Shown: in pieces, positions 1 through 7,092 of the stretch | Position numbering within the stretch: position 1 is the first letter of the stretch | Layout of the letters: each line of letters begins with the position of its first letter | Source of the DNA: an uncultured Spirochaetia bacterium | Lineage (GTDB): Bacteria; Spirochaetota; CALGPD01 | Assembly: GCA_937960625.1 (NCBI GenBank) | Contig: CALGPD010000480.1 | Location: forward strand, 1 to 12,423 | Direction: 5' to 3' | DNA length: 12,423 bases | Program-made: the position numbers and the translations under genes | The notes under the pieces: generated by a model | Seen by the model: only the letters and a program-made list of their open reading frames with translations | Told to the model about the DNA's origin: nothing | The model's database searches: none

Positions 1-177
1 GTTGAAGATGTTAGTAAAATGGATTTATCTGAAGATGACCGTCATCAGGCAATGTTAACTGTATTTACTGTTATAAGACGCCGGATTGAACTTTTCGTTG
101 CCCTTCCTTTTGAATCATTGGAGAATCTATCCTTATTTCAAGAAGCTGTAGAAAAAATTGGTAAAATCCGCGACTAA
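1..177 (+). CDS. C-terminal fragment, low-molecular-weight phosphatase / ArsC-like protein (5' incomplete)
   Basis: An open frame enters from the left edge in frame 1 and ends at TAA 175-177, leaving 58 residues. The tail has an alternating helix (TVFTVIRRRIELFVALP) followed by FESLENLSLFQEAVEKIGKIRD. That pattern (RR-I-x-LF-x-ALP-x-xSL-x-x-L-x-LQ-x-x-IG) resembles the end of arsenate reductases of the low-molecular-weight tyrosine phosphatase fold, which commonly finish with a charged helix and an ALPL..LD..ALQ..L..IG tail. The catalytic CX5R loop would lie upstream of the window and cannot be seen, so activity cannot be judged. No convincing terminator follows. The family call rests on a remembered pattern in a short tail and is moderate to low in confidence; that a real gene ends here is much surer. 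Confidence 0.5.
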   Translation, partial: VEDVSKMDLSEDDRHQAMLTVFTVIRRRIELFVALPFESLENLSLFQEAVEKIGKIRD

Positions 178-259
178 ATTCGTTATAAAAGCCTAATAAT
201 TTAAATGTGATTATCTTTCATAATAAAATTCACAATTTTAAAGAAAATGTAATAGAATT

Positions 260-291
260 TTAACAACTAAATTTTAAAAATGAACTATACT
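260..291 (+). promoter_or_regulatory. Possible promoter of the CBS-PP2C phosphatase gene
   Basis: TATACT at 286-291 is a good -10 box. The best -35-like hexamer, TTAACA at 260-265, sits 20 bases away, longer than the optimum of 17. If this -10 is used, transcription would begin near 298. The upstream in-frame ATG at 280 would then lie outside the message, which supports the start at 334. Confidence is limited by the spacing. Confidence 0.35.
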
Positions 292-300
292 ACCTTAAGT

Positions 301-319
301 AAGGGGAAGAAGACCCCTT
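301..319 (+). promoter_or_regulatory. 5'-leader hairpin just before the phosphatase ribosome binding site
   Basis: AAGGGG (301-306) pairs perfectly with CCCCTT (314-319) around a 7-base loop, one base before the Shine-Dalgarno GGAGGT (321-326). An alternative pairing exists: CCTTA 293-297 with TAAGG 300-304. ACCT at 292-295 could also pair with AGGT of the ribosome binding site. The region can therefore adopt exclusive folds that leave the ribosome site open or partly closed. Pairing is seen in the sequence; regulation is inference. A simple 5' stabiliser is equally possible. Confidence 0.45.
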
Positions 320-333
320 TGGAGGTAACTAAT

Positions 334-1602
334 ATGAGAACCACTCAATCAGAGGTTAAGACAGATACCGGTGCAGTTCCTGCTGAAAAACAACAAGAAT
401 TTTTAGTTTTGAAAAAATATGAAAAAGCTAAAAAAGTCCGCGGTCAGTTAATTGAAAAATTAGCAAGCGAATTATATTATGTACATAAAAGCGTAAAAAT
501 TAAAGATTTGGTTGATGATTTAAATAAAATGCCGGAAACACAGGTCGTTGGAGTAGTCGGTGATGGTAATAAGTATCTTGGTATTATTATACGTAAGGTA
601 CTTTTTAATATGATTGCAAAACCTTTCGGTAAAGATATTCTGGAAAACAAAACAATTACTGAAATATTGGATAATGATGTATTAAATGAATTGGTTTTAG
701 AAGCTGAGTATTATTACGTTGAAAGAAATATTTTTTCCGTTGTTGATGAATTAAAGAAAGACCTTGAATCAAAAGACCTTATTTATTTTGTAATAACTAA
801 GAATGATAAAGAGTTTGCTGGTATTTTTGCGAATATAGATGTTCTATTTTACCTTTCTTCAATCACTCAAGAAGATTTGCGTACCGCAAAAGTTCTTCAG
901 CAAACAATTGTAAAACAAAAATCCTATATGGAAGAAAAGAAATTCAAGTTTGTTGCCGGTTCCAATATGGCTAAAGGAGTTGGCGGGGATTTTTATATAA
1001 TAAAGAAAATTCCAGAATCAACACGTTGGACGATTTCTCTTTGCGATGTATCCGGAAAGGGAGTATCTGCTGCCCTTGTTACAGCCGTACTTGGAGGCCT
1101 TTTTAATATTTACAACTTTAATCAAAGTTATTCTAACTTTATTAAAAAGATGAATGATTATATTCTTTCTTCATTTAATATGGAAAAATATTTAACCGGT
1201 GTTTTTGTTAAACTTGATGATAAAACAGGTAAAGTTAAACTTTTTGATATGGGGCATGCTTATGTTTATGTTTATAGAGATAAAGGTCTTTATAAATTTA
1301 AAACCCATGAGAATAACGTTCCAATAGGTTTTGTTCCTGAAATAGACCCTGTAGCAAATCAATTTACATTAAAAAAAGGTGATATACTTTTTACTTTAAC
1401 AGACGGTATAAATGAGCAGCCAAATGCAGAAGGCGCTGAATACGGCCTTTCAAGATTGCTTGAGATTATAGAGAAAAACCGTAAAGATAATTTTGAAAAC
1501 ATTGTTGAAGAATTATTTGCGGATATTAAAAGGTTCAGGGGATATTATCCTCAACATGATGATATGACGGTTTTACTTCTTGAATATCACGGCGGTGAAT
1601 AA
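334..1602 (+). CDS. CBS-pair + SpoIIE/RsbU-type PP2C serine/threonine phosphatase
   Basis: A 422-residue cytosolic protein with no signal peptide or membrane segment. Residues ~45-180 look like a divergent CBS pair: SVKIKDLVDDLNKMPETQVVG with an LGIII strand, then a second unit with DLIYFVITKNDKEFAGIF. CBS pairs usually sense adenine nucleotides. A short coiled linker (180-200) leads to a SpoIIE-type PP2C domain. Its metal-ligand motifs are GGDFY (217-221), CDVSGKGVSAAL (237-248), DMGHA (305-309), LTDG (355-358) and HDDMTVLLLEY (408-418), so the active site looks complete. Such phosphatases typically dephosphorylate anti-sigma-factor antagonists. No STAS or anti-sigma kinase gene is in the window, so the partner is unknown. 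The start at 334 is chosen for its strong GGAGGT at 321-326; the in-frame ATG at 280 has no ribosome site. The gene is monocistronic and ends at a strong terminator. Confidence 0.9.
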   Translation: MRTTQSEVKTDTGAVPAEKQQEFLVLKKYEKAKKVRGQLIEKLASELYYVHKSVKIKDLVDDLNKMPETQVVGVVGDGNKYLGIIIRKVLFNMIAKPFGKDILENKTITEILDNDVLNELVLEAEYYYVERNIFSVVDELKKDLESKDLIYFVITKNDKEFAGIFANIDVLFYLSSITQEDLRTAKVLQQTIVKQKSYMEEKKFKFVAGSNMAKGVGGDFYIIKKIPESTRWTISLCDVSGKGVSAALVTAVLGGLFNIYNFNQSYSNFIKKMNDYILSSFNMEKYLTGVFVKLDDKTGKVKLFDMGHAYVYVYRDKGLYKFKTHENNVPIGFVPEIDPVANQFTLKKGDILFTLTDGINEQPNAEGAEYGLSRLLEIIEKNRKDNFENIVEELFADIKRFRGYYPQHDDMTVLLLEYHGGE

Positions 1603-1621
1603 TTAAACTATTTATATAAAT

Positions 1622-1647
1622 AAACCCCGTTATTTTTAGCGGGGTTT
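1622..1647. terminator. Bidirectional intrinsic terminator between convergent genes
   Basis: AAACCCCG (1622-1629) and CGGGGTTT (1640-1647) form a perfect 8-bp stem with a 10-base loop. On the plus strand the stem runs into a T-rich tract (TTTTTATTTTAG), ending the phosphatase transcript. On the minus strand it lies immediately after the stop of the ADP-ribosylglycohydrolase gene (TTA 1648-1650) and is followed by TTTATTTATA, a weaker U tract. Confidence 0.88.
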
Positions 1648-2430
1648 TTATTTTAGTTTAACTCCCATCACTTTTTTTGAGAATTTTTTTATAATTTTCC
1701 ATAAATACTTATCAAGCTTTTTTTTGCACATGCTTATAATATTGTCCGGAATTTTTTTATAGAATGCTTCTGCTATTGCCCCTGCTATGCCGCAAATTGT
1801 ATCCGTATCGCCACCGATAGCTACGCAATTGCGGATAGTATCTTCATAATCAGTAGAATCCAGAAAAGCAAATATGGCTTGCGGTACAGAACCCTTGCAT
1901 GATACATCAAAGCCATAGTTCTCTATAAGGCCTTTTAAAGTAAATTTTAGATTATATCCGAATTTTTTTTGAACATAATTTTTAATTCTATTTTTATCAC
2001 AACCGTTCCATGCTAAAAACACACACATTGCAGCAGCTTGTGCGCCTTTAATTCCTTCAGGATGATTATGAGAAATTTGCGCACTCTTTTTAGCTTGAAT
2101 TAAAACTTGATTTTCATTTTTAAACGCAAAACCTATAGGACTGACCCTCATCGCTGACCCGTTTCCATAACTATTATATGGTTTTTGCTCGTTCTGTAAA
2201 AACCAATTATAAAACCTGCCTCCGTATCCTGCCTCAGGATATTTTCTCGCTGTTTCTACTATACATTGTTTATAGCTCCTTCCGGTTAAAATACTCATAG
2301 CCACCGCACAGGTTAGAACAGTATCATCTGTAAAAGTGCATGTGTCGGCAAATAACTTGAAATTTTTAGACCTTAGTTTTCTACCTTCATAAACAGAACC
2401 GATTATATCGCCTGCAATTGCCCCAATCAC
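1648..2430 (-). CDS. ADP-ribosylglycohydrolase (DraG/ARH) family protein
   Basis: A 260-residue protein of the ADP-ribosyl-glycohydrolase (ARH/DraG) fold, which removes ADP-ribose from proteins or other acceptors using two magnesium ions. Motifs appear in family order: GAIAGDIIGS at 3-12, FTDDT at 33-37 (metal-binding T34, D35, D36), GNGSAMR at 89-95, SHNHPEG at 120-126, and IGGDTDT at 205-211 (D208, D210, T211). Length is normal to slightly short, and every recognised metal ligand is present. The C-terminus (232-260) is strongly lysine-rich. The start is GTG at 2430-2428, preceded by GGGAG. It begins one base after the stop of the upstream 63-aa gene, a layout typical of translational coupling. 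No ADP-ribosyltransferase is visible nearby, so the substrate is unknown; some relatives act on free ADP-ribose derivatives or are metabolic enzymes. Confidence 0.9.
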   Translation of the reverse strand: MIGAIAGDIIGSVYEGRKLRSKNFKLFADTCTFTDDTVLTCAVAMSILTGRSYKQCIVETARKYPEAGYGGRFYNWFLQNEQKPYNSYGNGSAMRVSPIGFAFKNENQVLIQAKKSAQISHNHPEGIKGAQAAAMCVFLAWNGCDKNRIKNYVQKKFGYNLKFTLKGLIENYGFDVSCKGSVPQAIFAFLDSTDYEDTIRNCVAIGGDTDTICGIAGAIAEAFYKKIPDNIISMCKKKLDKYLWKIIKKFSKKVMGVKLK

Positions 2431-2431
2431 T

Positions 2432-2623
2432 TTAATACTCCCTGCCTGTTACCCATACACTAACTCTGATATTTTTTTCTTCCAAAGATTGTTTAATTTC
2501 TTGCGCGAGGTTTTGTTCCAACCTCTTTTTAGCCTGCCCTGTAATCCATGTAAGCGAAGCCAGCAGCCAATTCTTATTTTTTGTTATTACTTTGTGAGCA
2601 TTTTCAATTTTAATGTGTATCAT
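2432..2623 (-). CDS. Small conserved-looking protein coupled to the ADP-ribosylglycohydrolase gene
   Basis: A 63-residue protein that I do not recognise. It has a short amphipathic N-terminus (MIHIKIENAHKVITKNK), a hydrophobic patch (WLLASLTWITG, 19-29) too short to be sure of a membrane span, a charged helix (AKKRLEQNLAQEIKQSLEEK, 31-50) and a final strand (IRVSVWVTG). This could be a small alpha/beta domain. Its stop lies one base before the GTG of the downstream gene, and the ribosome site of that gene (GGGAG) is inside this reading frame, which supports real translation. Its own ATG at 2623 has no clear Shine-Dalgarno: the bases before it are only A and T. It could be leaderless or weakly initiated. 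A partner or regulator of the hydrolase is possible but unproven. Confidence 0.6.
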   Translation of the reverse strand: MIHIKIENAHKVITKNKNWLLASLTWITGQAKKRLEQNLAQEIKQSLEEKNIRVSVWVTGREY

Positions 2624-2727
2624 ATTTAATAATTAACATATAACTATAATAATTTCAATTTGATTTTAGCAAGTAAAATAAAATTGCTATATTTTTCATG
2701 TTTTTTTTTGGGTATTTTTAATCAAAC

Positions 2728-2756
2728 TTGACCAAAAGTATGTATCTCAATATATT
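2728..2756 (+). promoter_or_regulatory. Sigma70-type promoter of the rimP-nusA-infB operon
   Basis: TTGACC (2728-2733) and TATATT (2751-2756) are separated by exactly 17 bases, with AT-rich DNA and a run of nine T just upstream (2701-2709) that may act as an UP element. Transcription should start near 2762-2765. The upstream in-frame TTG and ATG codons (2728, 2740, 2758) therefore lie in the promoter, not in rimP. Confidence 0.72.
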
Positions 2757-2782
2757 TATGACTAGTTTACCGCATAAATGTG

Positions 2783-2806
2783 GAGAGCCTGACAGGCTCT
2801 CTTTTT
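2783..2806 (+). terminator. Terminator-like hairpin in the rimP-nusA-infB leader (candidate attenuator)
   Basis: GAGAGCCT (2783-2790) and AGGCTCTC (2794-2801) form a perfect 8-bp stem with a GAC triloop, followed directly by TTTTT (2802-2806), then CATTTAT. It lies only about 20 bases after the predicted transcription start and 27 bases before the rimP ATG. A terminated product would be about 42-45 nucleotides. No competing antiterminator is obvious. In Bacillus subtilis the nusA operon is controlled by NusA-stimulated termination at such a leader hairpin, without an antiterminator; the same job here is inference. Confidence 0.75.
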
Positions 2807-2832
2807 CATTTATACGTGTATCAGGATATAAA

Positions 2833-3309
2833 ATGCTTTTTAGTAATCAAGAGCAAGAAATGTTTGAGCAGGAAATTGAACCTATTGTAAAATCGTTAGG
2901 TTTTGAACTTGTTCAAGGGCTTATAATTCCTGGAAAAAACAACGTAAAAATACGCGTTACATTGTTTGAAAAAAACGGAGTAAGCATAGACGATTGTGCA
3001 CGGATGAGCAGGGCACTTGAACAAGAATATGACTTTGAGAGTGTTTTTGGAGAAAATTTCTCTCTTGAGGTTTCAAGCCCTGGAATAAACCGGAAACTGA
3101 AAAGCTTGCGGGAATATAAAATATTTATAGGTAAACCTGTTAAGCTTTACCTGAAAAACAATCAGTACGGAAGCAATTTTTTTAAAGGAATCATTAAAGA
3201 GGTTGTAAAAACTGAAGTTTTGATTTTAAGTGATGATAATAAAGAATTATCTTTTGATATAAAAAATATTTCTAAGGGTAAAATAAATGAAAATATTCAA
3301 TTTAATTAA
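2833..3309 (+). CDS. rimP: Ribosome maturation factor RimP
   Basis: A 158-residue RimP, needed for assembly of the 30S ribosomal subunit. The N-terminal domain is clear: EIEPIVKSLGFELVQG (residues ~15-30), VRVTLFEKNGVSIDDCARMSRALE, then FSLEVSSPGINRKLKSLREY with the conserved VSSPG..R.L motif. The C-terminal SH3-like domain follows (IGKPVKLYL ... FKGIIKEV ... LSFDIKNISKGKI). ATG 2833 is chosen because AGGA (2823-2826) sits six bases before it, it gives a normal family length, and longer starts would fall inside the promoter and leader hairpin. The next gene, nusA, begins 20 bases after the stop. First gene of rimP-nusA-infB, the usual order in many bacteria. Confidence 0.93.
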   Translation: MLFSNQEQEMFEQEIEPIVKSLGFELVQGLIIPGKNNVKIRVTLFEKNGVSIDDCARMSRALEQEYDFESVFGENFSLEVSSPGINRKLKSLREYKIFIGKPVKLYLKNNQYGSNFFKGIIKEVVKTEVLILSDDNKELSFDIKNISKGKINENIQFN

Positions 3310-3329
3310 GGTAAAAGGGTAATAAAAAA

Positions 3330-4772
3330 GTGAATATTACCGAATCAATTAGACAATTAGTTCACAACAAAGGCGTAAATACGGATTTAGTATATGATAT
3401 TGTACGTGATGCGTTAATGGCTGCGTATAAAAAGAAATTTGGTGATAATGAAAACGCTGAAACACATGTAGATGATGAAAGCGGTGAATTATTACTTTTT
3501 GCTCGTAAAGAAGTTGTTGATGAAGTAGAAGACGACTTGACTGAAATTAGTTTGGAAGACGCAAAATATTTAAACTCTGATTGTGAAATCGGCAACGAAG
3601 TATTAATAGAAATAAAGCCGGAAAAAGCATTTGACAGGATTGCAATTCAGACTGCAAAACAGGTTGTAATGCAAAGCTTACGCAGAATTGAGAAAAATAT
3701 TACTTTTACTGAGTTTAAAGCAAAAGAAGGCTCATTAGTAACCGGAACTTTTCAACGGGAAAGATACGGAAATATTTACGTTGATTTGGGCCGTGCAGAA
3801 GGATTTTTACCTAAAAGAGAACAATCTCCGAGGGAGAAATATACTCAGGGAGATAGAATTAAAGCAGTAATTCTAGAAGTAAAAGAAGATGAAACCGAGA
3901 CAAATATAATTTTATCCCGTGCAAGTAAACTTTTTATTCAAAGAATTTTTGAAAAAGAAGTTCCTGAAGTTGAGGATAAAGTAGTAGAAATACTGGATAT
4001 TGCCAGAGAAGTAGGATACCGTACTAAAGTATCTGTTTATTCCAGAGAGATTGACCCTGTTGGTGCATGTGTTGGAATGAAAGGTATGCGTATTCAATCA
4101 ATCGTAAAAGAACTTGAAGGTGAAAAGATTGATATCGTAAGATTTAGTGAGGATCCGAGAGAATATATAAAAAATACACTAACGCCGGCAGAAATTGAAC
4201 GTGTAGTTGTAGTAAATGAAGAAGAAAAAAAAGCCGTTGCCGTAGTTGATGAAAAGCAGTTAATGCTTGCAATTGGAAAACAAGGCCAAAACGTTAAACT
4301 TGCCAGCAGGTTAACGGGTTGGAGTATTGATATAAAAACCCTTGAGCAATTTGCTGATTCTGAGATTGAAGAGGAAGCTGTTATAAGGGCAAAACAAATA
4401 TTTAAAGAAGAAGCGGAAGAAGTACATGAACTTACACTTCTTTCTGATTACATTCAATCTTCTGTACTTTTAAAACTTGAAAGTGCTGGAATATTATCCA
4501 TTGAAGAACTTGTAGAAAAAACAGAAGAAGAACTTAAGGAAATTCCCGGTATTGGAGATAAAACGGCAGCACAAATTATTGAAGTTATTAATGAAATGGT
4601 TGAAGTTGAAGAAGACGGTGCCACAGAGGAAGAAATCGGCGAAGATGAAGAAATTGAAGAAGTTTATGAGGAAGTCGCTGTCTATGAATGTCCTGAGTGC
4701 GGGGCAGAAATCACAACTGATATGAAAGAGTGTCCGAATTGCGGTATTGAAATTGAATTTTCTGAGGAATAA
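3330..4772 (+). CDS. nusA: Transcription termination/antitermination factor NusA with C-terminal zinc ribbon
   Basis: A 480-residue NusA that binds RNA polymerase and modulates pausing, termination and antitermination. Domains in order: N-terminal polymerase-binding domain (~1-130), S1 (~133-200, GSLVTGTFQRERYGNIYVDL), KH1 (~215-293, with DPVGACVGMKGMRIQSI), KH2 (~295-340, with LAIGKQGQNVKLASRLTGW), and one helix-hairpin-helix region (~366-424, with EIPGIGDKTAAQII). A very acidic linker (~424-450) follows, ending in a CPEC-x10-CPNC motif (C454, C457, C468, C471) that looks like a rubredoxin-type zinc ribbon. The zinc ribbon is absent from E. coli and B. subtilis NusA. The start is GTG 3330, with a purine-rich GGTAAAAGGG upstream. 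No ylxR or L7Ae-like gene separates it from infB. Confidence 0.95.
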   Translation: MNITESIRQLVHNKGVNTDLVYDIVRDALMAAYKKKFGDNENAETHVDDESGELLLFARKEVVDEVEDDLTEISLEDAKYLNSDCEIGNEVLIEIKPEKAFDRIAIQTAKQVVMQSLRRIEKNITFTEFKAKEGSLVTGTFQRERYGNIYVDLGRAEGFLPKREQSPREKYTQGDRIKAVILEVKEDETETNIILSRASKLFIQRIFEKEVPEVEDKVVEILDIAREVGYRTKVSVYSREIDPVGACVGMKGMRIQSIVKELEGEKIDIVRFSEDPREYIKNTLTPAEIERVVVVNEEEKKAVAVVDEKQLMLAIGKQGQNVKLASRLTGWSIDIKTLEQFADSEIEEEAVIRAKQIFKEEAEEVHELTLLSDYIQSSVLLKLESAGILSIEELVEKTEEELKEIPGIGDKTAAQIIEVINEMVEVEEDGATEEEIGEDEEIEEVYEEVAVYECPECGAEITTDMKECPNCGIEIEFSEE

Positions 4773-4789
4773 TATAAAAAGGGTTATAA

Positions 4790-7060
4790 ATGTTAACTAG
4801 TGATCTTGCAAAAGAACTGAATACAACGATAAAAGAAATAAAAAGTGCGGCTAAAGAATGCTCAATATCCATTAGCGGTGGTAAAACCGAACTTTCTGAT
4901 GATGAAATTAAACAGATTAAAAATTTCATGGAAAAAGGAAGTGCGGGTAAAAAAAATGAGCGAATGATAATTGTAAAGAAAAATAAAAAGCCGGAAGAAA
5001 AATCTGAAACTAAAAAAGTAAAACCTGTTAAAAAGGTAAAAATAAAAATTAAAAAGGTAGTTAAGAAATCAACTGAAACTGAAGATAAAACCAAAGACAA
5101 AACCAAAGATAAAACTCCGGGTGGCAAACCGGTTGCAGTTTCAACTGACAAGACAACTCAAGATGAAGATAAAAGGCATTCAAAGTATCATGAAACCAAA
5201 AGAACACATAAACATGAAAAAGAAATGCCAAAAGAAAAGGAAATTCATTTTAAAAAGAAACATAAGGATAAAGCGAAATTCCATGCTGTTCCTAAAAGTA
5301 TAGATATTATGGAAACTATTTCTGTTTCCGAGTTAGCAAAAAAAATGAATTTAAAGGTTAGCGGAATTATTCAAAAACTTATGGACCTTGGAGTAATGGC
5401 AACGATAAATCAGATTATAGATTCTGAAACAGCACAAATTTTAGCAGAAGAATTTGAGTGTGAAGTTAATATTGTTTCACTATATGATGAAACTTTAATC
5501 GAAGAAACTGAGGATAAAGAAGAAGATTTAAAACCCCGTCCTCCAATTGTAACAATTATGGGGCACGTTGACCATGGAAAAACAACTCTCTTAGATTATA
5601 TCCGGGAAAGTAAAGTTGCCGCAGGCGAAGCCGGGGGGATTACTCAGCATATTGGAGCTTATAAAGTTAGCCTTGACGCAGGCGAAATCGTATTTTTGGA
5701 TACTCCGGGCCATGAAGCGTTTACTGCAATGAGAAACAGAGGCGCAAAAGTTACTGACATTGTCATTCTTGTTGTTGCCGCTGATGAGGGTGTTAAACCG
5801 CAAACAGTTGAAGCGCTTAACCACGCAAAAGCTGCTGAAGTTCCGATTATAGTTGCAGTAAATAAAATGGATGTTGAAGGCGCAAATCCGGAACGCGTAA
5901 AGCAGCAGTTGTCCGAATATGAATTGCTGCCTGAAGAGTGGGGTGGAGATACTCAATTTGTGAATGTAAGCGCGTTTTCGGGTGAAGGTGTTGATAATCT
6001 GCTTGAATCTATATTATTAACTTCAGAAATATTAGAACTGAAAGCTAATCCGGATAAAGAAGCTGTAGGCTCCATAATAGAATCCCGTATTGATAAAGGC
6101 CGCGGTCCTGTCGCTACTGTTTTAATCGAAAATGGAGTATTAAAGGTTGGTGACAATTTTGTTGCTGGTATACATTCCGGTAAAGTTAGAGCCCTTTTTG
6201 ATTGGGAAGGAAAAAATGTTCCTTCTGCTACTCCGGCTACCCCAATAGAAGTTTTAGGCCTCGACGGAGTACCTGAAGCCGGTGACCCGTTTCACGTTGT
6301 TTCCAACGAAAAAATGGCGAAGGGTATTTCAGAAAAACGTCATGAATTGAATAAGTTCGAGCAGGCTAAAAATGTTAAAAAAGTTACTCTTGATAACTTA
6401 TATGAAGCAATTCAAGATGGAAATATTACTGAACTTAAACTCGTTATTAAAGCTGACGTACAAGGCTCGGTTGAAGCAATAAAAGATTCTCTTGAAAAAC
6501 TTTCTACTAACGAAGTTAAAGTAAAAGTTATTCATAGCGGAACCGGTGGAATTAGCCATTCAGATGTAATGCTCGCTTCTTCCGCAGATGCTATTATTAT
6601 TGGTTTCCATGTAAGGCCAAACAAAAAGGCAATGGAACTTGCTGAGGCTGAAGGTGTTGACATCAGAAAGTACGGTGTTATTTACGATGTAATTGATGAA
6701 GTTAAAAACGCTATGGAAGGTTTACTTGAACCTATCGTTAAAGAAGAAATTCACGGTACAGCAGAAGTTCGGCAATTATTCAAGGTTTCTAAACTCGGTA
6801 CTATTGCCGGTTGTTATATCACATCAGGAAAAGCAACGCGTAATTCAAAAGTACGGATAATACGTGACGGAGTTGTTGTTTATGAGGGTATTTTAGATTC
6901 TCTTAAACGTTTTAAAGAAGATGTAAAAGAAGTTAACAATGGGTATGAATGCGGTATTATGGTTCAAAATTATAATGACATTAAGAAAGATGATGAACTA
7001 GAGTTTTACCGCGAAGTAAAAGTGGCAAAAAAATTATCAGACTCATCTAAGAAAAAATAG
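4790..7060 (+). CDS. infB: Translation initiation factor IF-2
   Basis: A 756-residue IF-2, the GTPase that brings initiator tRNA to the 30S subunit and drives subunit joining. It has an IF2-N-like helical unit at 1-50, a long lysine-rich disordered linker (~55-170), a second IF2-N unit (~174-230, TISVSELAKKMNLKVSGII), and then the GTPase: GHVDHGKT 258-265 (G1), GGIT with T285 (G2), DTPG 304-307 (G3), NKMD 358-361 (G4), SAF 394-396 (G5). Domains II and III and the C-terminal tRNA-binding domain (HGTAEVRQLFKVSKLGTIAGC, RVIRDG-type region) complete it. Start ATG 4790 follows AAAAAGGG, 17 bases after the nusA stop. No terminator is seen behind it, so transcription may continue into the next gene. 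Confidence 0.97.
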   Translation: MLTSDLAKELNTTIKEIKSAAKECSISISGGKTELSDDEIKQIKNFMEKGSAGKKNERMIIVKKNKKPEEKSETKKVKPVKKVKIKIKKVVKKSTETEDKTKDKTKDKTPGGKPVAVSTDKTTQDEDKRHSKYHETKRTHKHEKEMPKEKEIHFKKKHKDKAKFHAVPKSIDIMETISVSELAKKMNLKVSGIIQKLMDLGVMATINQIIDSETAQILAEEFECEVNIVSLYDETLIEETEDKEEDLKPRPPIVTIMGHVDHGKTTLLDYIRESKVAAGEAGGITQHIGAYKVSLDAGEIVFLDTPGHEAFTAMRNRGAKVTDIVILVVAADEGVKPQTVEALNHAKAAEVPIIVAVNKMDVEGANPERVKQQLSEYELLPEEWGGDTQFVNVSAFSGEGVDNLLESILLTSEILELKANPDKEAVGSIIESRIDKGRGPVATVLIENGVLKVGDNFVAGIHSGKVRALFDWEGKNVPSATPATPIEVLGLDGVPEAGDPFHVVSNEKMAKGISEKRHELNKFEQAKNVKKVTLDNLYEAIQDGNITELKLVIKADVQGSVEAIKDSLEKLSTNEVKVKVIHSGTGGISHSDVMLASSADAIIIGFHVRPNKKAMELAEAEGVDIRKYGVIYDVIDEVKNAMEGLLEPIVKEEIHGTAEVRQLFKVSKLGTIAGCYITSGKATRNSKVRIIRDGVVVYEGILDSLKRFKEDVKEVNNGYECGIMVQNYNDIKKDDELEFYREVKVAKKLSDSSKKK
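5084..5116 (+). repeat. 12-bp tandem repeat in the infB linker
   Basis: GATAAAACCAAA, GACAAAACCAAA and GATAAAACT follow head to tail (12-bp period, about 2.75 copies), encoding DKTK-DKTK-DKT in the disordered lysine-rich linker of IF-2. It keeps the frame and is a likely site of length variation by slippage. Confidence 0.8.
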
Positions 7061-7092
7061 AGTTTTAATTATTAGTATTCAAAGAGGAATAT

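Noticed and set aside
206..234. TGTGA ... TCACA half sites resembling a CRP site
   Set aside because: The halves are about 20 bases apart instead of 6. The segment instead folds as an AT-rich ATTAT/ATAAT stem with a bulge, weak as a terminator.
280..333. Longer phosphatase frame from ATG 280
   Set aside because: There is no Shine-Dalgarno before 280, and the codons cover the putative -10 box and hairpin, while GGAGGT fits ATG 334 well.
2728..2832. Longer rimP reading frame starting at TTG 2728
   Set aside because: The extra 35 codons overlap the -35 and -10 boxes and the leader hairpin, have no ribosome site and no RimP similarity. ATG 2833 with AGGA upstream is better.
3362..4097. Minus-strand open frames inside nusA
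   Set aside because: Serine- and phenylalanine-rich antisense shadows of a certain coding gene; no start signals.
4711..5151. 146-codon minus-strand open frame over the nusA end and infB start
   Set aside because: It is the antisense shadow of the lysine-rich IF-2 linker (Lys codons read as Phe/Leu/Ser), with no ribosome site and low-complexity product.
5591..6156. Minus-strand open frames inside the IF-2 GTPase and domain II
   Set aside because: Antisense shadows over highly conserved IF-2 motifs.
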